A DNA stretch of 64,000 nt. Source: Eggerthella sinensis. GTDB taxonomy: Bacteria > Actinomycetota > Coriobacteriia > Coriobacteriales > Eggerthellaceae. Location of the stretch: contig NZ_PPTT01000008.1 in NCBI RefSeq assembly GCF_003339815.1, positions 62,001 through 126,000 on the forward strand, read 5' to 3'. The notes below the pieces were generated by a model. It saw only the letters and a program-made list of their open reading frames with translations. It was not told the origin of the DNA and searched no databases. Every line of letters begins with the position of its first letter. The stretch's first letter is position 1. Shown in pieces: positions 1 through 7,983 of the stretch. The position numbers and the translations under genes were made by a program.

Positions 1-105
1 GACGACGGTCTTGCCCTCGGGCCACTCCCCCCGCTCATACGCCTCCGCCCACTCGTCGAGCATCTCGTCGGTCACCGGTCTTCCATCCTTCGTATGCATA
101 CCCAT
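1..105 (-). CDS. Antitoxin-like protein, N-terminal part only (runs off left edge)
   Basis: The first 35 codons are visible, beginning MGMHTKDGRPVTDEM and continuing with an acidic helical stretch; the rest lies beyond the window. The start is well fixed: AAGGAGGTAGCT precedes the ATG, and this ribosome site lies inside the last codons of the upstream gene, whose TAG ends two bases before this ATG. That spacing implies translational coupling. Placed second after a small toxin-sized gene, it is most simply an antitoxin (often a ribbon-helix-helix protein in such pairs), but the DNA-binding part is not in view, so the family is an inference. Confidence 0.6.
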   Translation of the reverse strand, partial: MGMHTKDGRPVTDEMLDEWAEAYERGEWPEGKTVV

Positions 106-107
106 AG

Positions 108-377
108 CTACCTCCTTATGAAGCCGAGTTCCTTCAAGGTCTTTTTCGAGGGAGGAGTCATCGCATGGAAGACGAGCACCGACCCGTTGTCTTCCCTCGC
201 TGCAACGATCTCGATCACCCTGCCGCTCGCACCTTGGCCGATCACCAGGTAATGATCCTTTTCGTTCAACTGCCGCAAAACGAACCTGATGGCGTTTCTC
301 CATGCGGACCGAACGTCTTCGTCGTCGATTTCCGGATGCCGCCGATGAACGCGGGGGTGCACCTTGATCTCGGCCAT
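108..377 (-). CDS. Small toxin-like protein, first gene of a toxin-antitoxin pair
   Basis: An 89-residue protein with a charged N-terminus, a central YLVIGQGASGRVIEIVA strand region and an HAMTPPSKKTLKELGF end. The size, the paired GRVIE..A and HAMTP motifs, and the tight coupling to the following small gene resemble toxins of the BrnT/DUF4258-like type, which are RNA-targeting toxins in known cases. I cannot assign the family firmly. GGAAGCGC lies just upstream of the ATG and a TACTAT -10-like box lies about 35 bases further upstream. The toxin comes first and the antitoxin second, as in BrnTA and HigBA. Regulation by the antitoxin is expected from such systems but no operator was identified. 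Confidence 0.6.
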   Translation of the reverse strand: MAEIKVHPRVHRRHPEIDDEDVRSAWRNAIRFVLRQLNEKDHYLVIGQGASGRVIEIVAAREDNGSVLVFHAMTPPSKKTLKELGFIRR

Positions 378-540
378 GCGCTTCCTACTTTCGTCTTACA
401 ATAGTATCATGCCTCGGGTTGATTGTCGAGCGGTGAAGGCTGCGCGACGCAGGCGATGCAGCGGGGCGTTTTCCTCCCTTCTATAGTAACGACCTGGTCT
501 TACGCGGGGATGGCATGCGTCCAGCGCGGAGGGGGCGCGC

Positions 541-593
541 ATCGAACGCGGATCTTGCGCGCTTCGAACGCGTTTCAAGCGGAATGCAAGCAC
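541..593. repeat. Degenerate dispersed repeat, copy A
   Basis: This segment begins ATCGAACGCGGATC and ends GCAAGCAC. It aligns with 39166-39208, which begins ATCGAACACGGATC and ends TCAAGCAC, with shared GCGC and TTC blocks between. In both places a G-rich tract (GGAGGGGGC here, GGGGGGGGC there) lies just to the left. The resemblance is by eye and imperfect, so a common origin is plausible rather than proven. Confidence 0.3.
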
Positions 594-652
594 GGCGCGC
601 TCGCCTGCCCGACGCGCACCCAGCGCGCGGGCCCGCAGCGCGGCGATTGCCG

Positions 653-658
653 TATACT
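653..658 (+). promoter_or_regulatory. Putative -10 box TATACT for the MGMT-family gene
   Basis: TATACT lies 29 bases before the ATG at 688. Transcription would start near 665, leaving a short leader that still includes the AGAGGA ribosome site. No good -35 hexamer is visible at the usual spacing. Confidence 0.35.
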
Positions 659-687
659 GGGGTGGAAACAAGATGCGAGAGGACGGC

Positions 688-1089
688 ATGATGGGCGATT
701 TCTCCAACAGGGTATTCGAGGTGGTGCGGCGCATTCCGCACGGCAAGGTGGCATCGTACGGGCAGGTGGGACGCCTCATCGGCGCGCCTCGTTCCGCACG
801 CTACGTGGGGTACGCGCTGCACGCGAACCCCGATCCGGGCGCGGAAGTGAACAACATCCCGTGCCACCGCGTGGTGTTCAAGGACGGCGGGCTGTGCAAG
901 GGGTTCGCGTTCGGCGGGCCCGACGTGCAGCGCGAGATGCTGGAAGCCGAAGGCGTCACGTTCGCCGACGACGAGCACGTGGACATGGACGCCTGCCAAT
1001 GGGACGGCCACGCGGAGGACGGGGACGGCGGCACCGTGCCCACCGCGCCGCCGGCGGATTTCGACTGGGAACGGGAACTGGGAGACTAG
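688..1089 (+). CDS. MGMT-family alkylated-DNA protein (alkyltransferase DNA-binding domain only)
   Basis: A 133-residue protein made of the C-terminal domain of O6-alkylguanine-DNA alkyltransferases. It has the ASYGQ motif (residues 22-26), an SARYVGYAL segment carrying the arginine-finger position (Arg38), and the active-site motif PCHR with Cys59. The usual N-terminal domain is absent. The acceptor cysteine is kept, so it could be a true methyltransferase rather than an alkyltransferase-like protein, where this residue is typically replaced. The last 45 residues form an acidic tail that I do not recognise. AGAGGA lies 4 bases before the ATG at 688; starts at 673 or 691 are possible. The next gene begins 2 bases after the stop, so the two are probably co-transcribed. 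Confidence 0.85.
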   Translation: MMGDFSNRVFEVVRRIPHGKVASYGQVGRLIGAPRSARYVGYALHANPDPGAEVNNIPCHRVVFKDGGLCKGFAFGGPDVQREMLEAEGVTFADDEHVDMDACQWDGHAEDGDGGTVPTAPPADFDWERELGD

Positions 1090-1091
1090 CC

Positions 1092-1610
1092 ATGGAACAG
1101 GGATACGTCCAGGTGTACACGGGCAACGGCAAAGGCAAGACCACGGCGGCCGTCGGGTTGGCGGTGCGCGCCGCCGCAGCGGGCCTGCGCGTGTACTTCT
1201 GCCAGTTCATGAAGTACGGCCCCACGGGAGAGCTCGACGCGTTCCACGCGTTCGGCGACCGCATCGCCGCCGAGCAGTTCGGCACGGGCGACGAGCTGAG
1301 CGCGCCCGACGCCGCAGCCGACGCGGCCGCGGCGAAGCGCGGGTTCGAGACGGTGCGGGCCGCGGTGCTGAGCGGCGCCTACGACGTGGTGGTGCTCGAC
1401 GAGGCGAACGTGGCCGATCACCTGGGATATTTCGAGCCGAACGCCCTCGTCGACCTCGCGCTCGAGCGCCCCGAGGGCGTCGAGCTCGTGATCACGGGCC
1501 GCTGGGCGAGCGACACGCTGCAAGCCGTCGCCGATCTCGTGACGGAGATGCGCGAGGTGAAGCACTACTACGAGGAAGGCGTCATCGCCCGCCCCGGCAT
1601 CGAGTTCTAG
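1092..1610 (+). CDS. cobA: Cob(I)alamin adenosyltransferase, CobA/BtuR type
   Basis: A 172-residue protein with an N-terminal P-loop GNGKGKTT (residues 11-18) and a VVVLDEAN Walker-B-like strand near residue 100, the pattern of CobA/CobO/BtuR corrinoid adenosyltransferases. These transfer the adenosyl group of ATP to cob(I)alamin in the cytoplasm to make adenosylcobalamin. The C-terminal MREVKHYYEEGV and RPGIEF segments also fit the family. It follows the MGMT-family gene by 2 bases. Its TAG overlaps the stop codon of the convergent gene in the tetranucleotide CTAG at 1607-1610, leaving no room for a terminator. No other cobalamin genes are nearby and no cobalamin riboswitch precedes it, so it may serve salvaged corrinoids. 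Confidence 0.9.
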   Translation: MEQGYVQVYTGNGKGKTTAAVGLAVRAAAAGLRVYFCQFMKYGPTGELDAFHAFGDRIAAEQFGTGDELSAPDAAADAAAAKRGFETVRAAVLSGAYDVVVLDEANVADHLGYFEPNALVDLALERPEGVELVITGRWASDTLQAVADLVTEMREVKHYYEEGVIARPGIEF

Positions 1611-3352
1611 CCCTCGTCCGAGAACGCGGCGGCTACGGCGCGGGCTATGCGGAGGCCGTCGCAGGCGGCGCTCATGATGCCGCCGGCGTAGCCCGCGCCT
1701 TCGCCGCAGGGGTAGAGACCGCTGTCGGAGGGGGCGTTCGGCACATCGGGCGCCGCGCCGGCGCCAGCCGCCGCATCCCCCGCGCCCACGCGCGCCTGCA
1801 TGCCCACGTCGCGCACGATGCGCACGGGGCTCGAGCTGCGCGTCTCGACCCCCGTCATCACCGCATCCGCATCCGCGAACCCGTGCAGCCGCCGGTCGAG
1901 CAGCGGCAGCGCCTCGGCAAGCGCCTCGGCCACGAAGCCGGGCAGGCAGGCGCGCAGGTCGCACCAGGCCACGCCCCGCGCGTACGTCGGACGCACCGTC
2001 GGGCTGGCTCCGCCCGCGCGTCCGGCCAGGAAGTCCCCCACCGTCTGCGCCGGCGCCTGGTACGGCGCACCCCCGGCGGCACGCGCCGCACGATACGCCG
2101 CCTGCTCCATGGCACGCTGCAGCTCGACGCCCGCAAGCGGATGGTCGCCGTCGAAATCCTCGGGGCCCACGCCCACGAGCAGCGCCGCGTTCGCATTCGC
2201 GCCGTCGCGCGCGAAGCGGCTCATGCCGTTCACCACGACGCCGCCCTCCTCGCTCGCCGCGCACACCACCTCTCCGCCGGGGCACATGCAGAACGTGTAC
2301 GCCCCGCGCCCGCCGGGAAGGTGCACCGAAAGCTTGTAGTCGGCCGCCCCGAGCGCCGGATGCGCGGCCGCCTCGCCGTACTGCGCGCGGTCGACGGCCT
2401 CCTGCGGGTGCTCGATGCGCACGCCCACCGAGAACGGCTTCTGCTCCATCAGCACGCCCGCCTCGTGCACGGCCTCGAACGTGTCGCGCGCCGAATGGCC
2501 GCACGCGAGCACCGCGCGCCGGGCCGCCATCTGCTCCACCGCGCCCGTGCGCGTATCGCGCACCTCGGCGCCCGTCAGCGCGCCGTCGTCGAAGCGCAGG
2601 CCCGTGAGCTGCGCGTGGAAGCGCACTTCGCCGCCCGCCGCCTCGATCTGCCCGCGCATCGTGCGCACGACGTCCACGAGCAGGTCGGTGCCGATATGCG
2701 GCTTCGCCTGCCAGAGGATCTCCTCGGGCGCGCCCGCGTCGACGAACCAGCGCAGCACATGGCGCGCCAGGGGGTTCTTGATGTTCGTGGTGAGCTTGCC
2801 GTCCGAGAACGTGCCCGCGCCGCCTTCACCGAACTGGATGTTCGTGTGCGCGTCGAGCGCTCCGCCCGCGTCGAACGCGGCCACCGCGGCCAGGCGCTCG
2901 TCCACGTCGCCGCCGCGTTCGAGCACGATGGGCCGCAGGCCCGCACGCGCCAGGTAGAGCGCGCAGAACAGGCCGGCCGGCCCGGCGCCCACCACGAGGG
3001 GGCGCGGCTCCGCCGCAGCCCGCGACGAGCCCGCGCACGACGGCACGTCGAGCGGCTCGTACGGTTCGTGGCGCTTCACGTGCGTCCCCGCAACCGCCCC
3101 CGCGCCGTCGCGCGCGCTCGCGGCAGCGGCGGCGCGGTCTTCCGCAGCGGCGTCCACCAGCTCCACGCCGAGCGTTGCGACGAAGTGCACGTCGCGCTTC
3201 TTGCGCGCGTCCACGCTGCGCTTGAGCACGCGCACCTCCGCGACGTCGCGTGCCGCCACGCCGAGCGCCGCGGCGGCTGCGGCGCGCACGAGCGCTTCAC
3301 CGTCGGGCAGCCCCGCATCGAGCGGCAGCTTCACGTTCGACACCTCAAGCAC
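1607..3352 (-). CDS. NAD(P)/FAD-dependent dehydrogenase, COG2509 family
   Basis: A 581-residue flavoprotein. Residues 1-95 form the N-terminal domain with the VSNVKLPLD opening typical of the family, followed by a Rossmann FAD site GAGPAGLFCALYLARAG starting near residue 122. Further along are the FGEGGAGTFSDGKL motif and a C-terminal YPCGEGAGYAGGI segment that closes the FAD site. The family is conserved but its reaction is unknown; a two-electron redox reaction in the cytoplasm is the safe statement. GTG at 3352 is chosen because AAGGAG precedes it by 6 bases. The start overlaps the upstream flavoprotein gene by 8 bases, so the two form an operon. The stop overlaps that of the convergent cobA. 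Confidence 0.85.
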   Translation of the reverse strand: MLEVSNVKLPLDAGLPDGEALVRAAAAAALGVAARDVAEVRVLKRSVDARKKRDVHFVATLGVELVDAAAEDRAAAAASARDGAGAVAGTHVKRHEPYEPLDVPSCAGSSRAAAEPRPLVVGAGPAGLFCALYLARAGLRPIVLERGGDVDERLAAVAAFDAGGALDAHTNIQFGEGGAGTFSDGKLTTNIKNPLARHVLRWFVDAGAPEEILWQAKPHIGTDLLVDVVRTMRGQIEAAGGEVRFHAQLTGLRFDDGALTGAEVRDTRTGAVEQMAARRAVLACGHSARDTFEAVHEAGVLMEQKPFSVGVRIEHPQEAVDRAQYGEAAAHPALGAADYKLSVHLPGGRGAYTFCMCPGGEVVCAASEEGGVVVNGMSRFARDGANANAALLVGVGPEDFDGDHPLAGVELQRAMEQAAYRAARAAGGAPYQAPAQTVGDFLAGRAGGASPTVRPTYARGVAWCDLRACLPGFVAEALAEALPLLDRRLHGFADADAVMTGVETRSSSPVRIVRDVGMQARVGAGDAAAGAGAAPDVPNAPSDSGLYPCGEGAGYAGGIMSAACDGLRIARAVAAAFSDEG

Positions 3353-4649
3353 GACGCGCTCCTTCCGCCACGCGCTCCGCAGCGGCGCGTCCCGCCGCAA
3401 GCCCGCTCGCCCACGCCCAATGCAGGTTGAAGCCGCCGCAGGGCGCGTCCACGTCGAGGGCCTCGCCCACCACGTGCAGCCCCGGCAGCGCACGCGCCTC
3501 GCACGTGCGCGGGTCGAACGCCGCCACGTCGCAGCCGCCGCGGTGCACCTGGCACTGCCGCGCTTCGCCCACCCCGCGCACCGCAAGCGTCACGCCCTTG
3601 AGTGCCCGCGCCAGCGCGGGCACGTCGCGCGCCGCAAGCGCCCGGTCGGCCGGCACGCCCGCCGCCTTCAGCACGGCCCTGCCCACCGCCGGCAGCACCA
3701 TGCCGCGCACGACGTCGTCGCCCGTGTTCGTGCCGCCGCGCTCGCGCAACCGCGCGCTCCGTTGCGCCAGCAGCACCTCCACCTCGCTCGCTTCAACCTG
3801 CGGCAAAAGGTCGATGACCAGCGTGTCGCCTTCCTCGGCGAAGCGCGACAGGTTGAACACGGCGATGCCCGACACGCCGTAGTCGCGGAACAGCACCTCG
3901 CCGCGCTCGCACGCCTTCGTCACGCCATCGGGGCCCGTCAGCGACACCGCGCAGCGCACGCGTATGTTATTGAGCGCACGCGCGAGGCGCGTGTCGGTGC
4001 GTAGCGGCCCCAGCACGGGGCGCGGCTCCGTCGCAGGGATGCACGCGGGCACGAGCCCGCGCGACGCGCGGCCGCCCACGGCCACGATCACGGCTTCAGC
4101 ATGCTGCACAGCGCCGTCGGCGAACCGCACGTGGAAGCGGTCGCCCGGATGCGCGGGCGCGTCGATGCGCACGGCCTCGCTGTCGCACCGCTCGCGCACG
4201 CCCGCGTCGGCCGCGGCGGCGCGCAGCACCTCGAGCACGCTCGTCGCCTTGTTCGCAAGCGGGTACAGTCGCCCCTCGCCCTCCTCGCGCCACAGCAGCC
4301 CGAGCTCGGCGAAAAACGCGTGCACCGGGTCGCCCGCGGCCGCGAGATCGCCCGCGGCATCGCCGTCCCCGCCCTCGCGCAGCGCGTCCAGCGTCGCGCC
4401 CACGAACGCGCCGTTGCGGTACACCGCCGCGTCAACCGACGCGTTCGAGAAGTTGCAGCGCCCGTTGCCCGTTGCCAGGATGGAGCGCCCCACGCGCTCG
4501 TCGGCCTCGCACACCACCACGTCCACGCACGTCGCATCGCCCGCGCCCGTGCCGCCCACGGCCATGCCGCGCGCCCGCAGCGCGTCGGCCGCGGCAATCG
4601 CCGCCGCAAGCCCGGCCGCGCCGCCGCCTATGATCATCAGTTTCTTCAT
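3345..4649 (-). CDS. HI0933/BaiN-like FAD-dependent oxidoreductase
   Basis: About 434 residues. The N-terminus carries the dinucleotide motif IIGGGAAGLAAAIAAA (residues 6-21), followed near residue 62 by TGNGRCNFSN, the signature of the HI0933/YhiN flavoproteins. The C-terminus has GLHVVGEALDVDAPCGGFN, where FAD is closed in. Family members include BaiN, implicated in bile-acid dehydroxylation in clostridia; that role cannot be inferred here. A TATAAT box at 4657-4662 lies 7 bases before the ATG at 4649 (MKKLMIIGG), so the mRNA is probably leaderless; the upstream ATG at 4658 overlaps the -10 box and is less likely. It overlaps the next flavoprotein gene by 8 bases, suggesting the two are made together. 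Confidence 0.85.
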   Translation of the reverse strand: MKKLMIIGGGAAGLAAAIAAADALRARGMAVGGTGAGDATCVDVVVCEADERVGRSILATGNGRCNFSNASVDAAVYRNGAFVGATLDALREGGDGDAAGDLAAAGDPVHAFFAELGLLWREEGEGRLYPLANKATSVLEVLRAAAADAGVRERCDSEAVRIDAPAHPGDRFHVRFADGAVQHAEAVIVAVGGRASRGLVPACIPATEPRPVLGPLRTDTRLARALNNIRVRCAVSLTGPDGVTKACERGEVLFRDYGVSGIAVFNLSRFAEEGDTLVIDLLPQVEASEVEVLLAQRSARLRERGGTNTGDDVVRGMVLPAVGRAVLKAAGVPADRALAARDVPALARALKGVTLAVRGVGEARQCQVHRGGCDVAAFDPRTCEARALPGLHVVGEALDVDAPCGGFNLHWAWASGLAAGRAAAERVAEGARRA

Positions 4650-4656
4650 GCGGGCC

Positions 4657-4662
4657 ATTATA
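4657..4662 (-). promoter_or_regulatory. -10 box TATAAT for the HI0933-like gene (leaderless start)
   Basis: A consensus TATAAT on the minus strand ends 7 bases before the ATG at 4649, so the transcript should begin at or next to the start codon. The -35 region would fall inside the inverted repeat at 4664-4702 and is not recognisable. Confidence 0.45.
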
Positions 4663-4663
4663 C

Positions 4664-4702
4664 GACGAGGTGCGCGCGGATCAGCTCCGCGCGCACCTCG
4701 TC
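4664..4702. terminator. Perfect 17-bp inverted repeat between the symporter and flavoprotein genes
   Basis: A 17-bp perfect stem (arms 4664-4680 and 4686-4702) with a 5-base loop. It follows the AGCS gene on the minus strand and could end its transcript, although no T-run follows in either direction. It also abuts the -10 box of the next gene, so it could double as a protein-binding site. Confidence 0.45.
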
Positions 4703-4764
4703 AACAAAAGTACGTTGCCTCACCGACCGACGCCTGCCGACAAAACGTCGCTCACCCGTTCGCC

Positions 4765-6180
4765 CTACTTCGACTCCAGCACCGGGATGGGCGTCTCGTC
4801 GGTCTCGTCCAGGTTGCGATCCCACACGTAGTGCTTCGTCTCGCGCGCGATCATGCCGCTCATCAGCAGCACCACGATGATGTTCGGCACGGCCATGAGC
4901 GCGTTCGTGATGTCGGAGACGGTCCACACGAAGTCGCCGATGCCGATGGCGCCCAGGAAGGCCACGATCACGTAGATCACCTGGTAGGGGCGCACGCCGT
5001 GCTTGCCGAACAGGTAGGCCACGCAGCGGTTGCCGTAGTACGACCAGCCGAGGATGGTGGAGTACGCGAACAGCACCATGCCGATGACCAGGATGGGCGT
5101 GCCGATGTAGGGAATGGAGCCGAACGCGGCGCTCGTCAGGTCGGCACCGGCCTTGATCTGGCCGCCGTCGAGGATGCCGGGGTTCGCGATGAGCGTGGAC
5201 ACGAGCACGATGCCCGTGAGCGCGCAGATGACCACGGTGTCCCAGAACGTGCCGGTCATGGACACGAGCGCCTGGCGCGCCGGGTTGCGCGTCGAGGCGG
5301 CCGAGGCCACGATGGGCGCCGAGCCGAGGCCCGACTCGTTCGAGAACAGACCGCGCGCGCAGCCGAACTGCAGGGCCATCATGATGCCGGAGCCCACCGC
5401 GCCGCCGAACGCCGCCTTCGGGGTGAAGGCGCACTCGACGATGAGGCACAGGGCCGGCCACACGTACTCCCAGTTCATGCCGATGATCACGATGCAGCCC
5501 CACGCGTAGGCGATGGCCATGAACGGCACGAGCTTCTCGCACACCTTCGAGATGACCTTGACGCCGCCGAAGATGACCACCGACACCATGATGGCGATGG
5601 CCAGGCCGATGCCCCACGCCGGGATGCCCGGCGCGTTCGACATGACGATCCCCGTCATGGCGCTCGACTGCACGGCCGAGCCGATGCCGAACGACGCGAT
5701 GGCCGCGAACAGCGCGAACGCACCGGCGCCGAGCGTCGCCCACCAGGGCGTTTTCCCGTCCTTCTCGAAGCCGCGCTTCCAGGCGTACATGGCGCCGCCC
5801 AGCATGTTGCCCTTGTGGTCCTTCACGCGGTACTTCACGGCCGCGTACGTCTCGGAGTACTTCGTGGCCATGCCGAACACGCCGGTGAGCCACATCCACA
5901 GCACCGCGCCCGGGCCGCCCGCCAAAATGGCGGTTGCCACGCCCACGATGTTGCCCGTGCCGATGGTGGCCGACAGCGCCGTGGTGAGCGCGCCGAACTG
6001 GCTGATGTCGCCCGGCGCGTCCGGGTCCTTCGTCACCGACAGCTTGATGGCCGTGGGCAGCTTGCGCTGGATGAACTTGGTGCGGAACGTCAGGTACAGA
6101 TGCGAGCCCAGCAAGAGCACGATCATCGGCGGTCCCCACACGAACGCGTCGATGTCGCCGATCAATTGGATGATGTCCAC
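4765..6180 (-). CDS. Sodium:alanine/glycine symporter, AGCS family (copy 1)
   Basis: A 471-residue polytopic membrane protein importing a small neutral amino acid with sodium. Family marks include FVWGPPMIVLLLGSHLYLTF at the N-terminus, SATIGTGNIVGVATAI near residue 85, RGLFSNESGLGSAPIVAS in the middle and a GWSYYGNRC motif late. About ten hydrophobic segments are visible. The start is set at GTG 6180 because a GAGGAGAGAGG ribosome site precedes it and because its first residues align with the start of the paralogue at 22854-24302. An upstream ATG at 6204 lacks a ribosome site. A TATAAT box sits at 6305-6310 on the minus strand. The substrate cannot be told from sequence. Confidence 0.9.
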   Translation of the reverse strand: MDIIQLIGDIDAFVWGPPMIVLLLGSHLYLTFRTKFIQRKLPTAIKLSVTKDPDAPGDISQFGALTTALSATIGTGNIVGVATAILAGGPGAVLWMWLTGVFGMATKYSETYAAVKYRVKDHKGNMLGGAMYAWKRGFEKDGKTPWWATLGAGAFALFAAIASFGIGSAVQSSAMTGIVMSNAPGIPAWGIGLAIAIMVSVVIFGGVKVISKVCEKLVPFMAIAYAWGCIVIIGMNWEYVWPALCLIVECAFTPKAAFGGAVGSGIMMALQFGCARGLFSNESGLGSAPIVASAASTRNPARQALVSMTGTFWDTVVICALTGIVLVSTLIANPGILDGGQIKAGADLTSAAFGSIPYIGTPILVIGMVLFAYSTILGWSYYGNRCVAYLFGKHGVRPYQVIYVIVAFLGAIGIGDFVWTVSDITNALMAVPNIIVVLLMSGMIARETKHYVWDRNLDETDETPIPVLESK

Positions 6181-6304
6181 CCCTCGCCCCTCTCTCCTCG
6201 TCATGCCGAATACGAACGCGCGGAGAAGGGTCGACGCCGAAACAGATTCCGAAGGAGAGCGAAGCCGTTTCGGTGTGGGCACTTTCGCACGCTAAAGTAT
6301 TCGG

Positions 6305-6310
6305 ATTATA
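6305..6310 (-). promoter_or_regulatory. Putative -10 box TATAAT for the AGCS symporter
   Basis: A consensus TATAAT on the minus strand 125 bases before the GTG start. Transcription would begin near 6298, leaving a leader of about 118 bases in which I see no riboswitch. No convincing -35 hexamer is visible. Confidence 0.35.
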
Positions 6311-6375
6311 CCGACGTGGCGGCTCGTCGTTCGTTTCCGACCGGAAAATCTCCGCGAGCGGCGGCAGGCGCGGCC

Positions 6376-7851
6376 TTATGCGCCGGTTTTCTCCTTCGAT
6401 TCGCCGAACAGCAGGTCCATCATCTCCTGCCGGCCGCTCACGCCCAGCTTGCCGTAGATGTGCGACATGTGCGTTTTCACCGTGCTCTCGGCCAACACGA
6501 GCTCCTCCTGCACGAACGAGCAGGTGCGCCCCTGCGCCAGCAGCGTGAACACCTCGGTCTCGCGCGGCGACAGCGCGTAGGCCGCGGCAATCTCGTCGCA
6601 GCGCGCCACGATCGACTGCGACAAGCGCTGCGCCGCGTCCTCGGGAGCCTCGCCCGCCGCCCCCGCGGCGTCCGGCGCGCCCTTGCCGCGCACGAGCGAG
6701 GCCAGCCACGAGCGGTTCATCACGAGCGCAACCACCACGAGGATGACCACCGTCTCCACCACGGCGCTGCCGCGCAGGAACACCACCCACACGACGGACG
6801 CCGCCGCGTACACGAGCCCCGCCAGCCCCACGACGCGGTTCTCGGGCCACGGCACCTGCACGAGCGCGGCCGCCACGGCCGACCAGAACAGCAGGTGCGC
6901 GAACGGGTCGTTCGCCTGCACGACGCTGTCCAACAGCGCGTTGGGCTCCTCGCCCAGCTGCGCGCGCACCACCACCACGAACAGGCCGGCGATCACCACG
7001 AGCACGGGCGGCTGAAAGCGCACCGACGCCGGCTGCTTCGCCATGAGCAGCAGGGTGACAAGCGCGAACGCCGCCAGGCACACGGTGAGCACCGCGATGG
7101 CGGGGATGCGCCCGAGCGTGTCGAAGTAGGTGGTGTTCGAGTCGCCCCACACGCCCGACGGGCCGAAGATGCGCACCATGGCCAGCAGCACGCCCACGAT
7201 GACCAGCACGGCCACCATGTCCTGCGCCCCGCGCGCGGGGCGGGCGTCCGAGGCGGCCTCCTTCGCCGCATCGCCGAGCGCGGCCCGCTTCGCCGCCGCG
7301 CGGGCCGCCTCGAAGCACAGCGCCGCCAAGAACGGCAGCGCGATGGCCACCACCACCTGCTGCGCCGGGTCGATGAAGCGGTCGAGCGCCAGGCTCATGA
7401 GCTGCCGCAGCGGAAACGCCGCCACGAGGCACCACACCACGGAGGCGAACCCCTGCGTGCGGGCCAGCAGCAGCACGAAACGCGATGCGAGCCAGAAGTA
7501 GCCGAGCCCCGACAGCACGAGGCCCGTCGTGGCCAGCACGGCCGGCGGAAAGAAGTCCTGATGGAACGAGAGCGCGAAGCACCCCGTGCCCGCCGCGGCA
7601 ATCACCGGCATCACGAAGGCCAGGCTGCGGTCGTGCGCGGCGATCCACCGGGGAGCGGCCACGAGCACCGCCGTGACCGCAAGGATGCCGACGAGCCAGA
7701 ACGTGCGGGCGTTCACCCACGCGGCCAAGCCGAGCGACGACAGCAGAAAGCCGGGCGTATGCCCCATGAGCGTGCACCAAAGCAGGTTGAACGACAGCCC
7801 CAGCGCAGATGCGACTCCGCATGCGTTCACGATCCCCCGACGAGCCTCCAT
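6376..7851 (-). CDS. Membrane-embedded LuxR-family regulator no. 1
   Basis: A 491-residue one-component regulator. Residues 1 to about 400 are a run of roughly ten to twelve hydrophobic segments. The last 65 residues are a LuxR/FixJ helix-turn-helix with LSPRETEVFTLLAQGRTC and ESTVKTHMSHIYGKLGV. The layout implies that a membrane domain senses a ligand or the membrane state and controls the tethered DNA-binding domain. There is no receiver domain. The gene lies directly downstream of the Mo/cytochrome operon on the same strand, which makes that operon the likely target. ATG 7851 is preceded by AAGGGGGA, and a TATACT box at about 7892-7897 gives a short leader. The effector is unknown. Confidence 0.85.
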   Translation of the reverse strand: MEARRGIVNACGVASALGLSFNLLWCTLMGHTPGFLLSSLGLAAWVNARTFWLVGILAVTAVLVAAPRWIAAHDRSLAFVMPVIAAAGTGCFALSFHQDFFPPAVLATTGLVLSGLGYFWLASRFVLLLARTQGFASVVWCLVAAFPLRQLMSLALDRFIDPAQQVVVAIALPFLAALCFEAARAAAKRAALGDAAKEAASDARPARGAQDMVAVLVIVGVLLAMVRIFGPSGVWGDSNTTYFDTLGRIPAIAVLTVCLAAFALVTLLLMAKQPASVRFQPPVLVVIAGLFVVVVRAQLGEEPNALLDSVVQANDPFAHLLFWSAVAAALVQVPWPENRVVGLAGLVYAAASVVWVVFLRGSAVVETVVILVVVALVMNRSWLASLVRGKGAPDAAGAAGEAPEDAAQRLSQSIVARCDEIAAAYALSPRETEVFTLLAQGRTCSFVQEELVLAESTVKTHMSHIYGKLGVSGRQEMMDLLFGESKEKTGA

Positions 7852-7901
7852 GCTGCAGCGATCCCCCTTCGCTCCCCCGCGTTGCTGCATGCAGTATAGC
7901 G

Positions 7902-7970
7902 CATGCGGGGCCGGATCGCTCCGGCCCCGCATGACGGGAGGCGCCGTGCGGCGCCCGGCGAGCCGGGCGC
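7902..7970. terminator. Tandem hairpins after the sulfite-oxidase-fold gene
   Basis: Two hairpins in a row: a perfect 14-bp stem with TCGC loop (7902-7933, arm CATGCGGGGCCGGA) and an 8-bp GC stem (7951-7970, GCGCCCGG/CCGGGCGC). They follow the stop of the minus-strand operon at 7984. Neither is followed by a T-run, so termination without a U-tract or mRNA 3'-end protection is inferred. Confidence 0.5.
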
Positions 7971-7983
7971 GCAGGCGGTCGCG

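Larger units (their letters stand above)
378..687. other. Intergenic region with degenerate repeat and MGMT promoter
   Basis: Between divergent genes. I see no credible coding sequence; the ORFs crossing it are antisense shadows of high-GC DNA. It holds one copy of a degenerate repeat (541-593, see that entry) and, close to its right end, a TATACT box at 653-658 suited to the MGMT-family gene. A GGAGGGGGCGCGC tract directly precedes the repeat. Confidence 0.5.

Noticed and set aside
1092-1610. Cobalamin riboswitch upstream of the adenosyltransferase
   Set aside because: The gene follows the MGMT-family gene by 2 bases and no B12-box-like sequence is seen upstream.
3964-7899. A plus-strand open frame of about 1311 codons
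   Set aside because: Antisense shadow of three well-supported minus-strand genes; the product is Arg/His/Ala-rich low-complexity sequence, typical of unused frames in high-GC DNA.
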